DNA of 64,000 nt from Symsagittifera roscoffensis (GCF_963678635.1 NC_087064.1:63853548-63917547); one strand, 5' to 3'. Positions 11,024 to 22,700 are shown, counted from the stretch's first letter. A program made the numbers and translations. The notes: a model not told the origin generated them from the sequence alone.

Positions 11024-11578
11024 AAGTGCTTTTTTTGTAAGTGTGAAGTTTTGCGGTAAATTTACTATTCGATGTAATGAATTATTTATTTATTTATTTA
11101 TATACTTTAACTCTTTAAATTCACCATTTTTTTCCAAAATCCATTTCAGCAACTAACTTTTTGGTAAAAAACACGGAGAATGATGATGGAATATGGACGT
11201 TATAGTCCCCCAATTGAAAAAATTTACAATAAAGAAGATAAGTTTTTGAAAATTAAAACCAATTTCTAGTAAATCGACCTAAAAGTTTACTCTGTGAAAG
11301 ATAGAAAAATTATCATGCAAAAATATCAGACCCAAAAAGATTTATGATACTATATTTTTTTCGGTGTTAACTTTTACCGGGGCAGAGCAATTGACAAAAC
11401 TGGATGATACATTTTTGGAAATTTCAGAGACTTAATTTTTTTTATAAAGAATAAAGGCAAAGTGATAAAGAAGAGAACTGAAATTGATCGTAGCAAGAAA
11501 TATGACAGAATAATTAAACATGTTAAGGTAAAATTGAGAACTGCATAAAAACATCTGATTGGTCGAAATGTTCTACTC
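11024..11578. other. AT-rich spacer between Polinton and retroelement
   Basis: AT-rich with a short run of 'attt' units near 11083-11100. No coding or repeat signal that I can support. Confidence 0.6.
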
Positions 11579-12445
11579 TGCCAGACTGGCACAGCGCAAC
11601 CTTCCGACGCAACACAGAAATAGAAGTAGAGGCCTTAAGGGTTGAAAATTACTACAAAAGAGGGTCAGAACATTCGACAACTTTAAATTTTTAAAATTTC
11701 GATTGTCGAACGAATATTTCTGGGAAATGCAAAAAACGGCCATTTTGAGCCAAAAAGTGGCAAAAATCAGAACAACAACCAAATTAGCGAGAGACAGTCG
11801 GACGATAACGATATAAAAACGAAGCCTCTTATCGTGACGATCAAGCACGATAAGACACTCAGCGGAAGGAATTGGCGAGAAGGGAGGCTGTAGTGGGGAA
11901 GGAGTAGAGAGCAGTACCCTCCCCTGCCACGAATTGGGAGTAAGAACGACGTTATTACAGGAAATACACGGAAGCGGAGGCTCGCCCCCCCAGAGACAGT
12001 ATATAGTGAAGGACTATTATAAACTGACATTTTAGTTACTCTGATGCTATAGACATTTGAAGAAACACCGGTCTTGCTTGATATTTTAGAATATGAGTAG
12101 CTAGAAAGAGGAAAGGGTCAACCCATCTCCAATGGATTTAATATAGAACTGTTACCAAAAACATAGCCAAATAGGATATTCGAGCCGTGTTTTTAATATC
12201 AATCACGTAGTCTGAGGATCCGAGACCCAGCAATTTGGTTGCCTTCGCATGTAAACGAAAGCTGATCAAAAGTAGTTGATGGCCTAAAAGTAGTAACTTT
12301 TTACTTAGACCGAGACAGACCAGAAAATCAACTGGCAAGGTCGAGAGGTGAAAAACGAGTAAAATTAAGGTAACTGACGCCTGCCAGTCGTTAATAGTTA
12401 CTTTTCTACGCTCCATCACTGTGTAGTAATTGGCGGAATGTTACA
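11579..12445 (+). repeat. 5' long terminal repeat
   Basis: 867 bp, matching 36203-37074 along its length with scattered substitutions and small indels (roughly 90% by eye). Begins TGCCAGACTGG and ends GTTACA. Similarity between the copies starts abruptly at TGCCAG, which supports the boundary. Confidence 0.9.
11812..11818 (+). promoter_or_regulatory. Candidate TATA box in the 5' LTR
   Basis: TATAAAA, conserved at 36436-36442 in the 3' LTR, in a GC-richer context. Placement inside the LTR fits a U3 promoter; activity is inferred. Confidence 0.45.
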
Positions 12446-12457
12446 TAGACGTTTTTA

Positions 12458-12475
12458 TGGCGCTCCTGGGTGGGC
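12458..12475 (+). other. Candidate primer-binding site (copy A)
   Basis: TGGCGCTCCTGGGTGGGC begins with the TGG expected to pair with a tRNA CCA end, 12 nt after the LTR. It is repeated exactly at 14467-14484. The matching tRNA was not identified. Confidence 0.5.
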
Positions 12476-12574
12476 CTGTTAAAGGCATGAGACCATCATG
12501 ATCAGCAAACGATTCAGCGACGAACCCTCCGCTCCGGGCGTATGCCCGCGTTAGAAGCCTTAGTGACCTTTGTT

Positions 12575-12610
12575 GTACTAGGGGGAAGGTGCGTATCCTC
12601 CGCCTAGTAC
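12575..12610 (+). other. Leader hairpin 1
   Basis: GTACTAGG (12575-12582) is fully complementary to CCTAGTAC (12603-12610), with inner GGA/TCC pairs. The second leader keeps a shortened stem about 2009 bp downstream. Confidence 0.5.
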
Positions 12611-12684
12611 GATTTAGCTTTTTAACCTAGTTAACACCGAAGGTTCCGGGGGCCGAAGGGTTAGGTGGGAAGTCATGAGCCCGC

Positions 12685-12706
12685 TTGTCCCAAGGTCCCG
12701 GGACAA
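12685..12706 (+). other. Leader hairpin 2
   Basis: TTGTCCC pairs with GGGACAA across an 8-nt loop. In leader B the left arm is TTGTTCC, which still pairs through a G-U wobble. Confidence 0.5.
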
Positions 12707-14163
12707 AAAACGATTAAAGAGAACGCGTAAAACCTAACAAAAATAGTGTATATACAAGAAAAAGCCAAAAACAATTTTTTCTGAAAAGAAAAAAGTGCAA
12801 AAAACAATAAAAAAATCCAAAAAAGATCAAAAACAAAAAAACAAAGTGACAGCTTATCTGTTATTTCCGGACGACATGCGATCTGACCTTCCTATTTGTT
12901 GTTGTTTCAGATTGATTTACATCATTTCTGATAGAAAGATTGAGTGTTTTTGGGGCTGGTTAGGTACCCTCCCTCGAGTGTTATTTGAATATTTAGGCAC
13001 GTTAATGGTGATTTTGCCGGTGATCGGAGGGTATAGTGGCAGGCTGACCGACGTATTCAACACTCAATATGGACATCAAGGACAACATCTACAACGACTG
13101 CTTGGTATCGTTGACACAATTTAGTATCGTTCGGGTACAATTTCATTAAAAGTGGTGGGGAGCACGATTGGCGCGGTCCGACTGTACCCTCCATCGATTG
13201 CGAATTTCCGAGTTAAAGGTCTTAATTCGGGTATTTTGGTGCAAAGGAGGGTATAGTAATAAGGATAAACGACTACTATTAGGTTATTATCCTTACTATG
13301 TATTACTTATCTCCTATTTAGACCCGAAAAATACCCCAATTTTGTCGAAAATTACTGATTTTCGACCTAACTGTTGACCCCCAAAATGTTGGATATCCGA
13401 GCTTTTTCAAACAGCAAAAAGCTTTTATACAGGGAGGTACTACGTAGTTCAAACCCTCTAACTAAAGAAAACGCGCGGAAAAAGACTAAGTAAAAGCTGG
13501 CGAAAACAAAATTTTTTCGATCAAAATTTTTGTAATTTTCCGAATTTCGTCAATACGTTTTGAGGATCGAGTTTTTGAGTTTTTAGAGTTAGAGCAATAA
13601 AAGTTTTTGTGTTGGGAGCGTGCTAGCATAACGTGCTCGGTTGCTAGCAAGATTTTTGAGTAACCCTCCGAATAGCTCCGTGGATAGAGCTAACGACTTA
13701 AAGATTGGAAAAGGAAGGAATCGGAGGGTCCAAATCTGATAGTTATTGGCCAAGTTTTTGTTTCCAAACCAATTTTGTCCGGTTTTTTGCCTTGTTCCAG
13801 TGCCGTAAGGGGCTACTACAGTTGTTTCAATTATTTTTAGTCACTTTCACTAGGATTTGCGGAAAAAGTCTTTCAGAACTTATATAGGTGGTGAAAATAG
13901 ACCATTTTGACGTACTTGTTTTTGGCAATTTCTCAAAGACTGACCAACCGATCGGGATAACTTTGGAACCATAAGTCGACGTTTTTGACCACTTTCTAGG
14001 ACCGCAATCGTTTTTGGGTTGATATTTTCAGGAAAGAAAATTTTTTGTAGAATTTGTTGGTTCGGAGGGTCCAAATTTCAGGGAACCCTCCGAGTGGCAG
14101 AAAATTTTATAAGATCACCTTTTTATCCTACTGTCAGCCAACCTGGTTTTAAGTCAGTTAGAT

Positions 14164-14400
14164 CGAGTCGAGAAGAGAGCTCACCAAGGTCAAGAGAAAT
14201 TGCGAGATGAACTGACACACGTGAAGTCGCAGGCGAGAGTCGATCAGGCTCAATTGATTCGCAACACCAATCAATGCCTGGCGGAGAACTTGGCCCAGGT
14301 AAACTAGGAGTCAGAGGAAAGAGAGATTAAGATCAAAAGAGAGATCGAGCGATTATTGAACGATCACGACAATACCTATGCTCATACGATGCTATTTTTG
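14164..14400 (+). pseudogene. Orphan gag fragment between the two leaders
   Basis: Matches gag sequence 18250-18478 with few differences. It is entered from the leader at a TAGA microhomology and left near 14390 through about 10 bp of filler into an LTR tail. It shows that leader A belongs to an internally deleted element. Confidence 0.85.
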
Positions 14401-14454
14401 AATAGGTACTTTTTCTACGCTCCGTCACTGTGTAGTATTTGGCGGAATGTTACA
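14401..14454 (+). repeat. Internal LTR 3' tail
   Basis: AATAGGTACTTTTTCTACGC through TTACA matches the last ~54 bp of both LTRs (compare 37021-37074). It sits directly before leader B, exactly where an LTR end should be. Confidence 0.85.
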
Positions 14455-16246
14455 TAGACGTTTTTATGGCGCTCCTGGGTGGGCCTTATAAAGGCATGAG
14501 ACCATCATGATCAACAAACGTTTCAGCGAAGAATCCTCCGCTCCGGGCGAATGCTTGAATTAGAGGCCTAAAAGACCTTTGTTTTACTAGGGGGAAGGTG
14601 CGTACCCTGCGCCTAGTACGATTTAGCTTTTTAACCTAGTTAACACCGAAGGTTCCGGGGGCCGGAGGGTTAGGTGGGAAGTCATGAGCCCGCTTGTTCC
14701 AAGGTCCCGGGACAAAAAACAATTAAAGAGAACGCGTAAAAACTAACAAAAACTGTGTATAATCAAGAAAAAACCAAAATCAAATTTATCTGAAAAGAAA
14801 AAAGCTCAAAAAACAGTAAGATAATCCAAAAAAGACCGAAAACAAAAAAAATATAAAATGACAGTTTATATGTTATTTCCGGACGAGATGTGATCTGACC
14901 TTCCTATTTGTTGTTGTTTCAGATTGATTTATATCCTTTCTGATAGAAAGATTGAGTGTTTTTGTGGCGGGTTAGGTACCCTCCCTCGAGTGTTATTTGA
15001 GTATTTATGCACATTAATGGTGATTTTGCCGGTGATCAGAGGGTATAGTGGCAAGCTGACCGACGTGTTCCACACTCAACAGGGACATCAGGGACAACAT
15101 CCACAACGACTGTTTGGTATCGTTGACACAATTTTAGTATCGTTCGGGTACTATTTCATTAAAACTTAAGTGGTGGGGGGCACGATTGGCGCGGTCCGTC
15201 TGTACCCTCCATCGATTGCGAATTTCCGAGTTAAAGGTCTTAATTTGGGTATTTTGGTGCAAAGGAGCTTAGGGTAAAATTGATTAACGACTACTAATAG
15301 ATTATTATCCTTACTATATATTACTTATCTCCTATTCAGACCCGAAAAATACCCCAATTTTGTCGAAAATTACTGATTTTCGACCTAACTGTTGACCCCC
15401 AAAATGTTGGATATCCGAGCTTTTCCAAACAGCAAAAAGCTTTTATACAGAGAGGTACTACGTAGTTCGATCCCTCTAACTAAAAAAAACGCGCGGAAAA
15501 AGACTAAGTAAAAGTTGGCGAAAACAAAATTTTTTCGATCAAAATTTTTGTAATTTTCCGAATTTCGTCAATAGGTTTTGAGGATCGAGTTTTTGAGTTT
15601 TTAGAGTTAGAGCAATAAAAATTTTGTGTTAGAAGCGTGCTAGCATAACGTGCTTGGTTTATAGCAAGATTTTTGAGTAACCCTCCGAATAGCTCCGTGG
15701 ATAGAGCTAACGACTTAAAGATTGGAAAAGGAAGGAATCGGAGGGTTCAAATCTGATAGTTATTGGCCAAACTTTTGTTTCCAAAACATTTTTGGTCCGG
15801 TTTTTGCATTGTTCCAGTGCCGTACGGGTCTACTAGGCTCGTTTCAATTTATTTTAGGCACTTTCACTACAATTTGCGGAAAAGTCTCTCAGAACCTATA
15901 TAGGTGGTGAAAATAGGCCATTTTGACGAACGCGTTTTTGGCAATTTCTCAAAGACTGGCCAACCGATCGGGATAATTTTGGAACCATAAGTCGATATTT
16001 TTGACCACTTTCTAGGACCGCAACCGTTTTTGGGTTGATATTTTCAGGAAAGAAAATTTTTTTTAGAATTTGTTTGTTCGGAGGGTCCAAATTTTAGGGA
16101 ACCCTCCGAGTGGCAGAAAGTTTTATAAGATCACCTTTTTATCCTACTGAGAAGGTTGACCGTGTCAGCCAACCTGGTTTTAAGTCAGTTAGACCGCATT
16201 CGGAGGCTTTACAGCGGTAGAAATATCCGTTTTCTCGATTTTTGGG

Positions 16247-16585
16247 GAACCCTCCGAAGTAACCCTCCTGAGTCAGCTAAGCCCCTTAGCTGCCCTCCTC
16301 AGTGGAAATTTTCCACGAGACCCCCCGAAGAAGTTAAAACAAATCCCCACAGAGCATTTAGCTTGTTTCGAAACTTTCTGAGACTAGTTAGGGACCCTTC
16401 AAAGTAAGATTTGAAAAATTCGAAATTTTCAAGGAACCATCCGAAGTAACCCTCCGAAGCGTATTAAGCCATTTATTGACCCTCCTTAGTGAGTTTAAGG
16501 GGACCCTCCGAAGTAACTTGGGTGATTAAGGTACCCTCCGAAGTAACCCTCTGAGGTAAGCTAAGTGTCTTAACAGCCCTCCGAA
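16247..16585 (+). repeat. CCCTCCGAAG motif cluster
   Basis: About ten copies of 'ACCCTCCGAAGTA' or close variants at irregular 20-50 bp spacing in the leader. The reverse complement GGAGGGT occurs repeatedly upstream, so pairing between the two sets is possible. Confidence 0.7.
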
Positions 16586-16735
16586 GAGCTACTTAATAGG
16601 AAAGCTCGGGCAATCCGGGAACACCTAAACGAAGGCATCGGTGAGTGTATCAGGCAAATACACATTCACTTGGGAAGAAAAGTTGTTCCCTGCTCTCGTA
16701 CAATTGGGGTGTCCCGGGTGTTAGGGAGCTTTTTC
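16586..16735 (+). ncRNA. Structured leader RNA element, copy 1
   Basis: Predicted stems: GAGCT (16586-16590) with AGCTC (16603-16607); GGGAACA (16617-16623) with TGTTCCC (16684-16690); inside that, GTGAGTGT (16641-16648) with ACATTCAC (16662-16669) through one G-U pair; and GGGGTGTCCC (16706-16715). All stems recur in copy 2 with base changes that keep pairing. A function as packaging or dimerisation signal is inferred. GTGAGT also resembles a 5' splice site. Confidence 0.5.
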
Positions 16736-16770
16736 ATAGACTTTAGAAATTTTCGATCAGAGGTTGCCTT

Positions 16771-16913
16771 GAGCTACTTAGTAGGACAGCTCGGGCAATC
16801 GCAGGACACCTAAAAGAAGGCCACGGTGAGTGTACTAGGCAAATACACACTCACTTGAGAAGACAATGTCCTGGGCTTCGTTCTTTTGGAGTGCTCCGAT
16901 TGAGGGAAGTCTT
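16771..16913 (+). ncRNA. Structured leader RNA element, copy 2
   Basis: 185 bp downstream of copy 1. Stems: GAGCT/AGCTC (16771-16775 with 16788-16792); AGGACA/TGTCCT (16803-16808 with 16867-16872); GTGAGTGT/ACACTCAC (16826-16833 with 16847-16854); and GGAG-tg-CTCC (16888-16897). Compared with copy 1, A-to-C and related changes on one arm are matched on the other. Confidence 0.5.
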
Positions 16914-17347
16914 TTTCTTTACAACTAAGTTTTATTTATCTATTCCTGAATCATCACTGCTTTTTTTTTACAAAAGATTGTTTGATTTTAACGAAGCAGT
17001 GATTTGATTCGAGTGTGGCGTTAAAATTGATACTGACAAAAGGTCGCTGTCACCTGTAGGATTTTCTTATCTTATTATCAATTCTGTTTTGTGTATTGAC
17101 TATATCTTGTGAAAATTTCGTGATACTGTTACACTAGGCAACTGGGTGGGGTTAGCATTATCTTAACTTTAAGCAAGCCCTGTGTGTAACCTTAGCTGAG
17201 TCACTAATATCATCACCAAAAAATCTTAGGAACATTTTTGATTTTGAAGAAGTCGAGTAGGCAACGTCAAGTAATTTAATTTGAACTTATTTGCGGTACG
17301 TGTGCATTGCCATTAATTTGTACGAATTTTACTATTTATTACAAAAT

Positions 17348-19388
17348 ATGCAGCGTAGAGACTCGTTAGGACTGACTCCTAGGCTGAGCAAGGGAAGCAC
17401 GCAAAAGTTTAAAACTAGGCGTAGCCAATCTTCGTTTAGCAGCGCTTCCAACGTTTTTGCTGACAACGAATCAACTTAAGGTCAAGCTGATCTTTCAGTG
17501 AGCGGAATGAAACTAAGAAGCGAGAAGAACCTCGATGGCAATCAAGGGCGAAGTGCCGAGCTCGGACCGGCGAGCGAGGAGCTTGTGGACCCCTTCGACG
17601 AAGGGGAACAAACGCTCATCCGACCCGAGTTTGAGCTAGGTGAGGACCTCGAACGGGAGGAAGTCGAAAGGACGGAATAGGCCTCGGAGCGTTCCGAGGT
17701 CGAACCGCGAGAAGAAGTGTTTTTCAGGGGAATGTCCAAATCAGAGACTAAGACTCATAAGTGGAGAAAGGAACAATCATCTCTGGTCAAGCAGAGCAAG
17801 ACTGCGATGATGTCGAGTATAAGTCCGAGTGAAGAACAAACGGGTTCGAAAGCCAAGAAAAGCTGGAAGTCTTTGTACGATGAGCGCATAGCGTCACTAC
17901 AAATTGAAGGTCTATCTTCCAGTCATGACCCTCCGGAGATAACCCATCCGGATGTGGACTTCACGCCGTGCCCAAGGAACGACATGAGCAGGAAGGCGTT
18001 GTCCATCTCGCCGACCAGGCCCATGTCTGATGGGATAACTGTGGGAGTATCTTCGAAGTTCGACAGTTTGATAATGTCGATGGGCAAGCAAAAGGGCGAT
18101 GCGTCACCGAGTACCAGGCTGCAACCGCAATTGACCTCATCTTCTCTGGGTCTAACCCCGGCATCAAGGACGGCTGGCGATATACGTGACATGTTTGCTG
18201 GCGTAATGACAGGCCCGGAAGAACTGCGACGGGACATGACTAAGAGAATAGATCGAGTCGAGGAGAGAGCTCACCAGGGTCAAGAGAAATTGCGAGATGA
18301 AATGACACACGTGAAGTCGCAGGCGAGAGTCGATCAGGCTCAATTGATTCGCAACACCAGTCAATGCCTGGCGGAGAGCTTGCCAAGGCAAACTAGGAGT
18401 CAGAGGAAAGAGAGGTTAGGATCAAAAGAGAGATCGAGCGATTATTGAACGATCACGACAATACCTATGCTCATACGCTGACTAACCTGGAAAAAAGGTT
18501 AGATGCCGAATCTGACCTGATGATGCGAAGCTTGACGAGACCTTAAACGGGAGCAATCGGGAGGAGCGTTCCGCCCCAAGGGAGCGCTCACGCAACTGAT
18601 GGAGATGGAGCAGGCAGCTATGCCGGGGCCCACCCCCAGCAAAGTTCGAGAACGAATTACGAATCTAAGCACGGGGAGCGGCCCAGGGCAGCCCCATCGA
18701 GGCCAGGTTGGACAAACCCGGTCCCGCCGGAGGCGGATGCCACCCCGGAGACAAGATTGCCCACTTTGCCACAAGTCAGATCAGTGCCAGATCTGACTAC
18801 GGTCTCGCAGGACAAAACGATGTATGATTCGAATTTATAGCCTCTGAAAAGATCTCTCGAAACATTCATCACCAAGCTCTCGAAGTCAACCGAGAGAAGA
18901 GAGAGGTCGAGAAACTCTCAAAAAGCCGAAATCATACAAAGATGAGTCAGACGGCTGCATCGATACTTGGATAGAGGTGATGAAGTTGCACTTTGAAGAA
19001 GAGAATCTCTCAAAGAAACAGGAATGCAGCGCACTGACAAGCAACCTGGAGGGTACCGCCCTAAATTGTGTGATGGCGAAAAGGGCCAATGAACGAGACA
19101 GCGCTCGCAAGATATTCGACATCCTGCTGAACCGTTTCGGCTCTGGAGTACAGGGGCATCAGGCTATGGTGAAATTCGAAAAAAGGCATGCGTCAAAGAG
19201 ATGACGAATCAATAGACAAGTTTTTGGAAGACCTTGAATTATTCAGAAGGAGAAGCAATCCCGGAGCGGAAATTAGCGATTGCCTCGAAGTTCATGGATG
19301 GAGTAAAGAGTGACGAGCATAAAGAGTGAAAACCATGCTAGCCACACACTTCACCCTGTCGCTTGACTAGGTAGCCACGTCCGATGAT
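17348..19388 (+). pseudogene. gag: Retroelement gag, N-terminal and capsid-like part
   Basis: The first ATG is at 17348. One frame continues to 18448 apart from stops at 17477-17479 and 17678-17680. It then shifts several times to 19388. The N-terminal region is Ser/Arg/Glu-rich and low complexity (MKLRSEKNLDG, a Glu-rich stretch). Near 18250-18400 there is a helix-prone charged segment. The stretch at 18977-19204 (VMKLHFEEENLSKKQECSAL, then LNRFGSGVQGH) resembles the helical capsid core of Ty3/gypsy Gag. Gag would form the particle and bind the RNA. Part of it (18250-18478) was copied into the deleted unit at 14164-14400. Not functional as it stands. Confidence 0.75.
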
Positions 19389-20860
19389 TTGCGTATGAAG
19401 TCGCGTGAGTACTTGCTCATAAAACTGAGGGCGCAAAACCGTTACAGCAATTATGGCAACTACAGCGGAACAAACACTGGCGCGAACTCCAGTTGGTACA
19501 GACCTCGTGACGACATGGATAGGAGGAAGTCATGTGCGAATTGTCGCTCGATGGACCACCATGTTTCCGCCTGTTCTGCTTATAAACAGAACATGAAGGC
19601 GATAGGCCACTTTCTTGATGACGTTGATGCGACCGACGAGGACCACGGAGAGTACGTTAGAGGACTCATCATGAAGTATGGACCGAGGTGCTTCTTCTGT
19701 AATTTGGAGGGACATTTCAAGTCGGATTACACTCAATTTTGGGATGCAGTGGCGGACGCGAAACATCCCCGCCATGAAGAGGCGCTTTCAGGCGTCAAAG
19801 TCATTCGAGCATGTCTGATGAACGAGGCTGAGTCTCGGAGAAAAGAGACGACACCAATCTCCTTTACGACTAAGAAGGTGAAGACCTTGCCTAATGAGGT
19901 GGTAGCCTCGAGTCTGGAGGCAGAATCGGCCGGCCCGCTCAAGTTGGATTATGGCTTGGCGGCGAGGACAGCATTACAGAACGTCCAACCGGAGCTAGCC
20001 GCGAAGGAAATTGAGCAATGGGTAAGTTTGGAACTGGAAAGCACAGATCTTCGGGAAAAATTTGACATTCTGGGGAAAACAACGAAAGAAGAAGACAAGC
20101 AAGAACCCAGAAAGCCGGGACTAAAGCTAAATGTTATATCGGGTAAAACCTTTGGCATGACGAAAGAAGGAACGAAGATACTGTCCATTATTTCGGTCGC
20201 AGGACACCAGGTGGTCAAGAACTTGAGTGAACCGTCCGAGATTACGCTTGTAAGCCCCGACATTCATGCGGACTACCTGAGGGAGAAGGATCCCAAGTTG
20301 GACTCGAGGGCAGTACGAGCGCTGCTCACGACAGGAGGTCCGAGTCTAATGAGAGTGGATGGGTATTACATCGAAGTCCATGGCCCATATCCGATTATGA
20401 TGGATGTGGACGGCATTAATATCTTCATGAAGGCTCACGTGACTGATGCGAGTGATCAGATAGGCCGGGCATACATTGGCCAAGAAGAGCTGAAGGTGCG
20501 ACGAATCGGACATAATGCCATGCTTGAACAGGATGCGGTCCACATAGGTTGCGAAGCCGATCTGGCCGCACATGTGCTAGATGTGCAGGTCAGACAACTT
20601 TCAGTAAAAGGGTTGTTAGACACGGGGGCAGTGGTCAGCGTCATGCCGGTCAGCACGTGAATTGACATGGGCTTCGACAGGTTGGATCTGATACCGACAA
20701 ATATCAGACTGGCAGCTGCCAATCAGGGAGCGATCTATGTGACAGGACGGGCCCCGATTATATCAATGTAGCTTGGAGGAAGACATCTTTGAATGAGCTT
20801 CCTGGTAGTAGAAAATTTGGACGAATCCGATCAGTTCATCCTGGGAAGGGACTCGTACGC
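19389..20860 (+). pseudogene. Gag nucleocapsid plus aspartic protease
   Basis: A 423-codon frame (19389-20658) carries a zinc knuckle CANCRSMDHHVSAC (CX2CX4HX4C, from 19533). A second, damaged knuckle, CFFCNLEGHFKSDY, has its last Cys replaced by Tyr. A long linker follows, then the retropepsin active site LLDTGAVVSVMP near 20611. A TGA at 20658-20660 cuts the frame just after the active site. The same frame continues past further stops (20769, 20790 region) to ILGRD near 20844, the C-terminal protease signature, and then shifts. Protease would cleave Gag-Pol. The combination knuckle-linker-DTG-ILGRD fits Ty3/gypsy. Confidence 0.85.
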
Positions 20861-20869
20861 AACTTTGAT

Positions 20870-21472
20870 GTCACGATCGACCTCAATGACGGGTTGATTA
20901 TGATCAAAGACCCTGAGAGGAAGTATGAAAAGAAACTTCTTAAAAAGATGTTAATTAACCAAGCAAAACTGCCGATTTTTCTGGATCGAAAAGTTAGGTT
21001 GAAGCCAAACCAAGCCGTAGTAGCGAAGTTTAGGATGAGGAACTTGAATGAACTCAGTAAAGACAGACAGGTGTGTCTGGTACCAAATCCAAACAGTAAA
21101 AGCTCGGCTATTTTAGAAAGAAGCTTCTCACTCACTCAGAGCGGACTGTGTGTGAGTGTGTTGTTGAACACGGAAGCAACCACAGTGATAATACAGAGGG
21201 GAAAGAAACTTGGCTACGCATTGCCTCTGAACACAAACTTTCAGAATGTGGAGAACTTGAAAAAGTTTGATGTAACTAATTGTCCCTTGCATGCAAATCG
21301 GGATTGTATACTGAAGAGAATAAGTGAATTGAAATCTTCTAAGAATTTGTTTTCAAGGAAATCGGGGACAGGTGATGGGTTGTCTAGTTGTTCAAAGTTT
21401 CCCGAAAGACCAACGGAAACAGAGTTAGCAGCAAATAAACATGTCCTGCCCGAGATAGAACATCTGTGGTAA
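20870..21472 (+). pseudogene. Protease-RT connecting region of pol
   Basis: The open frame 20789-21472 enters the right phase at about 20860, after the protease. It encodes a beta-rich domain with no catalytic motif that I see (KVRLKPNQAVVAKFRMRN; LCVSVLLNTEATTVIIQRGK). Domains like this commonly lie between protease and RT in Ty3/gypsy pol. It ends at a stop about 35 bp before the RT frame. Confidence 0.6.
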
Positions 21473-21506
21473 AATATCAGACCGAGAACTAGATTCGCTC
21501 AGGGCG

Positions 21507-22700
21507 GTGCTAAATTGGAATGCAGACATTTTTTCAAAGCATAAGGCCGACATAGGTTGCTGCAATTTTGTAGAACACGAGATTGAGATAGAAGAGGGCT
21601 CGGTACCTCATAGGGAAGGGGCGAGGAGAATGACCCTCCATAAGTCAGAAGCGTGCAGGAAAGAAATCGAGATGTTAATAGAGTACGACATGATCGAGCC
21701 GTCGAAATCCCCGTGGGCTTGTGGCGTGGTCATGGCTAAGATGAAAGGGGGGCAACTCAGGTTTCGTTGTGATTTCCGTTACTTGAACGCAGTGACGATA
21801 AAGGACGCATACCCGATTCCCCGCATCGATGAGAGCCTCTCCAAATTGGGGACGCGAAGTTCTTCACGACATTGGATTTGGGCTCTGCGTTCTGGCAAGT
21901 GCCACTCAGAAAGCAAGATCGTGAGAAAACGGGCTTCGCGTGCGAGCTGGGATTGTTCCAGTGGAAGAGGATGCTGTTCGGATTGTGCAACGCGACCGCC
22001 ACATTCCAGCGACTGATGGCCCAGGCACTCACGAGTGTGACAAAGAAATACGGGAACCTCATCATGTGTTATGTCGATGATGTTGTGATATTGAGAGGTT
22101 GGATGAGGTGTTTACTTGCATGAAACAGGCGGGCCTGAAGTGCAAACCCTCCAAGTGTGAAATCCTTAGAGACTCAATAACGTATCTGGGCCGCCTTGTG
22201 GGTAAGCATGGTGTGAGACCAGATCTCGAAGCGTTCGAGGCGATCCTGACTTGGAAGGCGACTAAGTCAGATACACAACTGATGAGCTTTTTGGGGTTTG
22301 CTAACTATTATCGACAGTTCATCAAGGGTTACGCCGATAAGATATACCCTATGCAGCAGTTGATGAGAAATAAGGGCAAAAAATTCACTTGGACTGATGA
22401 GGCACAAGTTTCATTTGAAAAAATTAAACGTGAACTTTGCGAGGCACCGGTCCAACAGAGAAGAGGATGTTCGTGTTGGACACGGATGCATCAGTAGTTG
22501 AGATATCAGGCATACTTCACCAGAAGCAAGAATAGAACGGGAGAACGGTTCTCCGTCGAATAGTCTATGGAAGTAAGGTCCTGAGCGATACTGAGATGAA
22601 GTACGGCGCAACAAAAGCGGAAAAATACAGGGCCTACTTGGGGAGTGCTCCCTTCATGTTGCGTGTGGATAATCGTACCCTTGCCTGGCTGAAAATTATT
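21507..22700 (+). pseudogene. pol: Reverse transcriptase and RNase H
   Basis: RT is read in three frames. 21507-21855 has SPWACGVVMAKMKGGQLRF and YPIPRIDESLSKLG. 21860-22080 has LDLGSAFWQVPLRKQDREK, FGLCNATATFQ and the catalytic CYVDDVVI (22067-22090). 22099-22470 has the thumb, LMSFLGFANYYRQFIKGY. RNase H follows with the first Asp in TDAS (22485), KAE near 22616 and VDNR near 22664. About nine residues appear to be missing between KAE and KYRAYLG. All catalytic acids are still encoded, but frameshifts near 21855, 22085 and 22470 kill the protein. Confidence 0.9.

Larger units (their letters stand above)
12446..14163 (+). repeat. Leader copy A (untranslated region, first copy of a 2-kb duplication)
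   Basis: Nearly identical to 14455-16196 at an offset of 2009 bp. It holds a tRNA-primer-like site, two predicted hairpins (12575-12610 and 12685-12706) and many GGAGGGT/ACCCTCC motifs. It contains no sustained reading frame. At 14160-14163 it jumps into gag sequence at a TAGA microhomology. Confidence 0.85.
14455..17347 (+). other. Leader B (long untranslated leader before gag)
   Basis: 14455-16196 repeats leader A, with an extra 15 bp after 'tatcctactg'. 16197-17347 is present only once. The region contains the second primer-site candidate (14467-14484), a dense run of CCCTCCGAAG motifs (16247-16585) and two structured direct repeats (16586-16913). The unique AT-rich part runs to the first gag ATG at 17348. 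No long reading frame. Such a leader would carry priming, packaging and translation-control signals. Confidence 0.75.

Noticed and set aside
11374-12419. Several 70-95 codon minus-strand frames across the 5' LTR
   Set aside because: They fall on the antisense of the LTR, are not kept intact in the 3' LTR, and have no protein-like features.
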